NCBI GenBank assembly: GCA_023253325.1
Contig: JALRGY010000006.1
Location: 1-35,580, forward strand
Reading direction: 5' to 3'
DNA: 35,580 nt
DNA from: Candidatus Nanopelagicales bacterium
GTDB taxonomy: Bacteria > Actinomycetota > Actinomycetes > S36-B12
Part shown: piece by piece, positions 35,565 to 35,580 of the stretch
How positions within the stretch are numbered: the stretch's first letter is position 1
Layout: each line of letters starts with the position of its first letter
Made by a program: the position numbers and the translations under genes
Notes under the pieces: generated by a model
What the model saw: only the letters and a program-made list of their open reading frames with translations
The model's database searches: none
Told to the model about the DNA's origin: nothing

Positions 35565-35580
35565 GTGCGCCTCACTGAGG
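35553..35580 (+). CDS. Start of a possible small DNA-binding (antitoxin-like) gene, cut by the window edge
   Basis: Only nine codons are visible, MAVTVRLTE. CATCAT ends six bases before the ATG, the leaderless pattern. AVTVRLTE is a common N-terminal strand of ribbon-helix-helix antitoxins, and the start lies inside an inverted repeat, which suits an autoregulated antitoxin. Far too little is present to be sure that it is a gene. Confidence 0.25.

Overview
The window is a stretch of an actinobacterial chromosome, of moderate GC by eye. The evidence is a MerR-type HspR at the end of a dnaK-grpE-dnaJ-hspR-clpB cluster with a HAIR operator, an Rv0338c-like membrane Fe-S reductase, DUF3151 next to a class II aldolase, a dCTP deaminase of the actinobacterial bifunctional type, and a sterol-carrier-like gene after purL. 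From memory, many of the same genes (dcd, Fe-S reductase, dnaK-hspR, purA, fba, RNA methyltransferase, pyrE, clpB) lie in one broad region of the Mycobacterium tuberculosis chromosome. The compact layout and moderate GC would suit a streamlined free-living, perhaps aquatic, actinobacterium; that is inference.

Layout. 1-2144 (-) is the 5' part of a bifunctional proline dehydrogenase/P5C dehydrogenase, divergent from a PAS-AraC regulator. Next come dcd and a phosphoribosyltransferase, then a scar with two tiny antitoxin-like genes ending face to face (4054-4379). A membrane Fe-S reductase (-) is divergent from a GntR regulator. The heat-shock operon dnaK-grpE-dnaJ-hspR-clpB follows; clpB carries an in-frame amber codon in its middle domain. 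After a small secreted beta-barrel-like protein there are convergent and divergent pairs: DapC-like aminotransferase, acyl-CoA-dehydrogenase-like protein, secreted trypsin with a fibronectin-III-like region, an unknown small protein, pyrE, a DUF368 transporter and a SpoU methyltransferase. The rest is a long + strand block: fba, DUF3151, renalase-like oxidoreductase, purA, GNAT, then class III aminotransferase, purD, purB, purC, galE-like, purS, purQ, purL and a sterol-carrier-like gene. At the right edge lie a LacI-type palindrome and the start of another gene.

How it works together. Seven purine genes cover the GAR, FGAM, SAICAR and adenylosuccinate steps (purD, purSQL, purC, purB, purA), and pyrE and dcd serve pyrimidine nucleotides. 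The chaperone genes form one HspR-controlled unit.

The most general signal is a start-site rule. Most genes that head a transcription unit have a TAnnnT (sometimes CAnnnT) hexamer exactly 6 or 7 nt before an ATG or GTG and no Shine-Dalgarno, which indicates widespread leaderless transcription. Genes inside operons, and dnaK and fba, have ribosome binding sites or overlapping stop/start codons instead. No rRNA, tRNA, CRISPR array or insertion sequence was seen, and no gap above 300 bases is without a gene.
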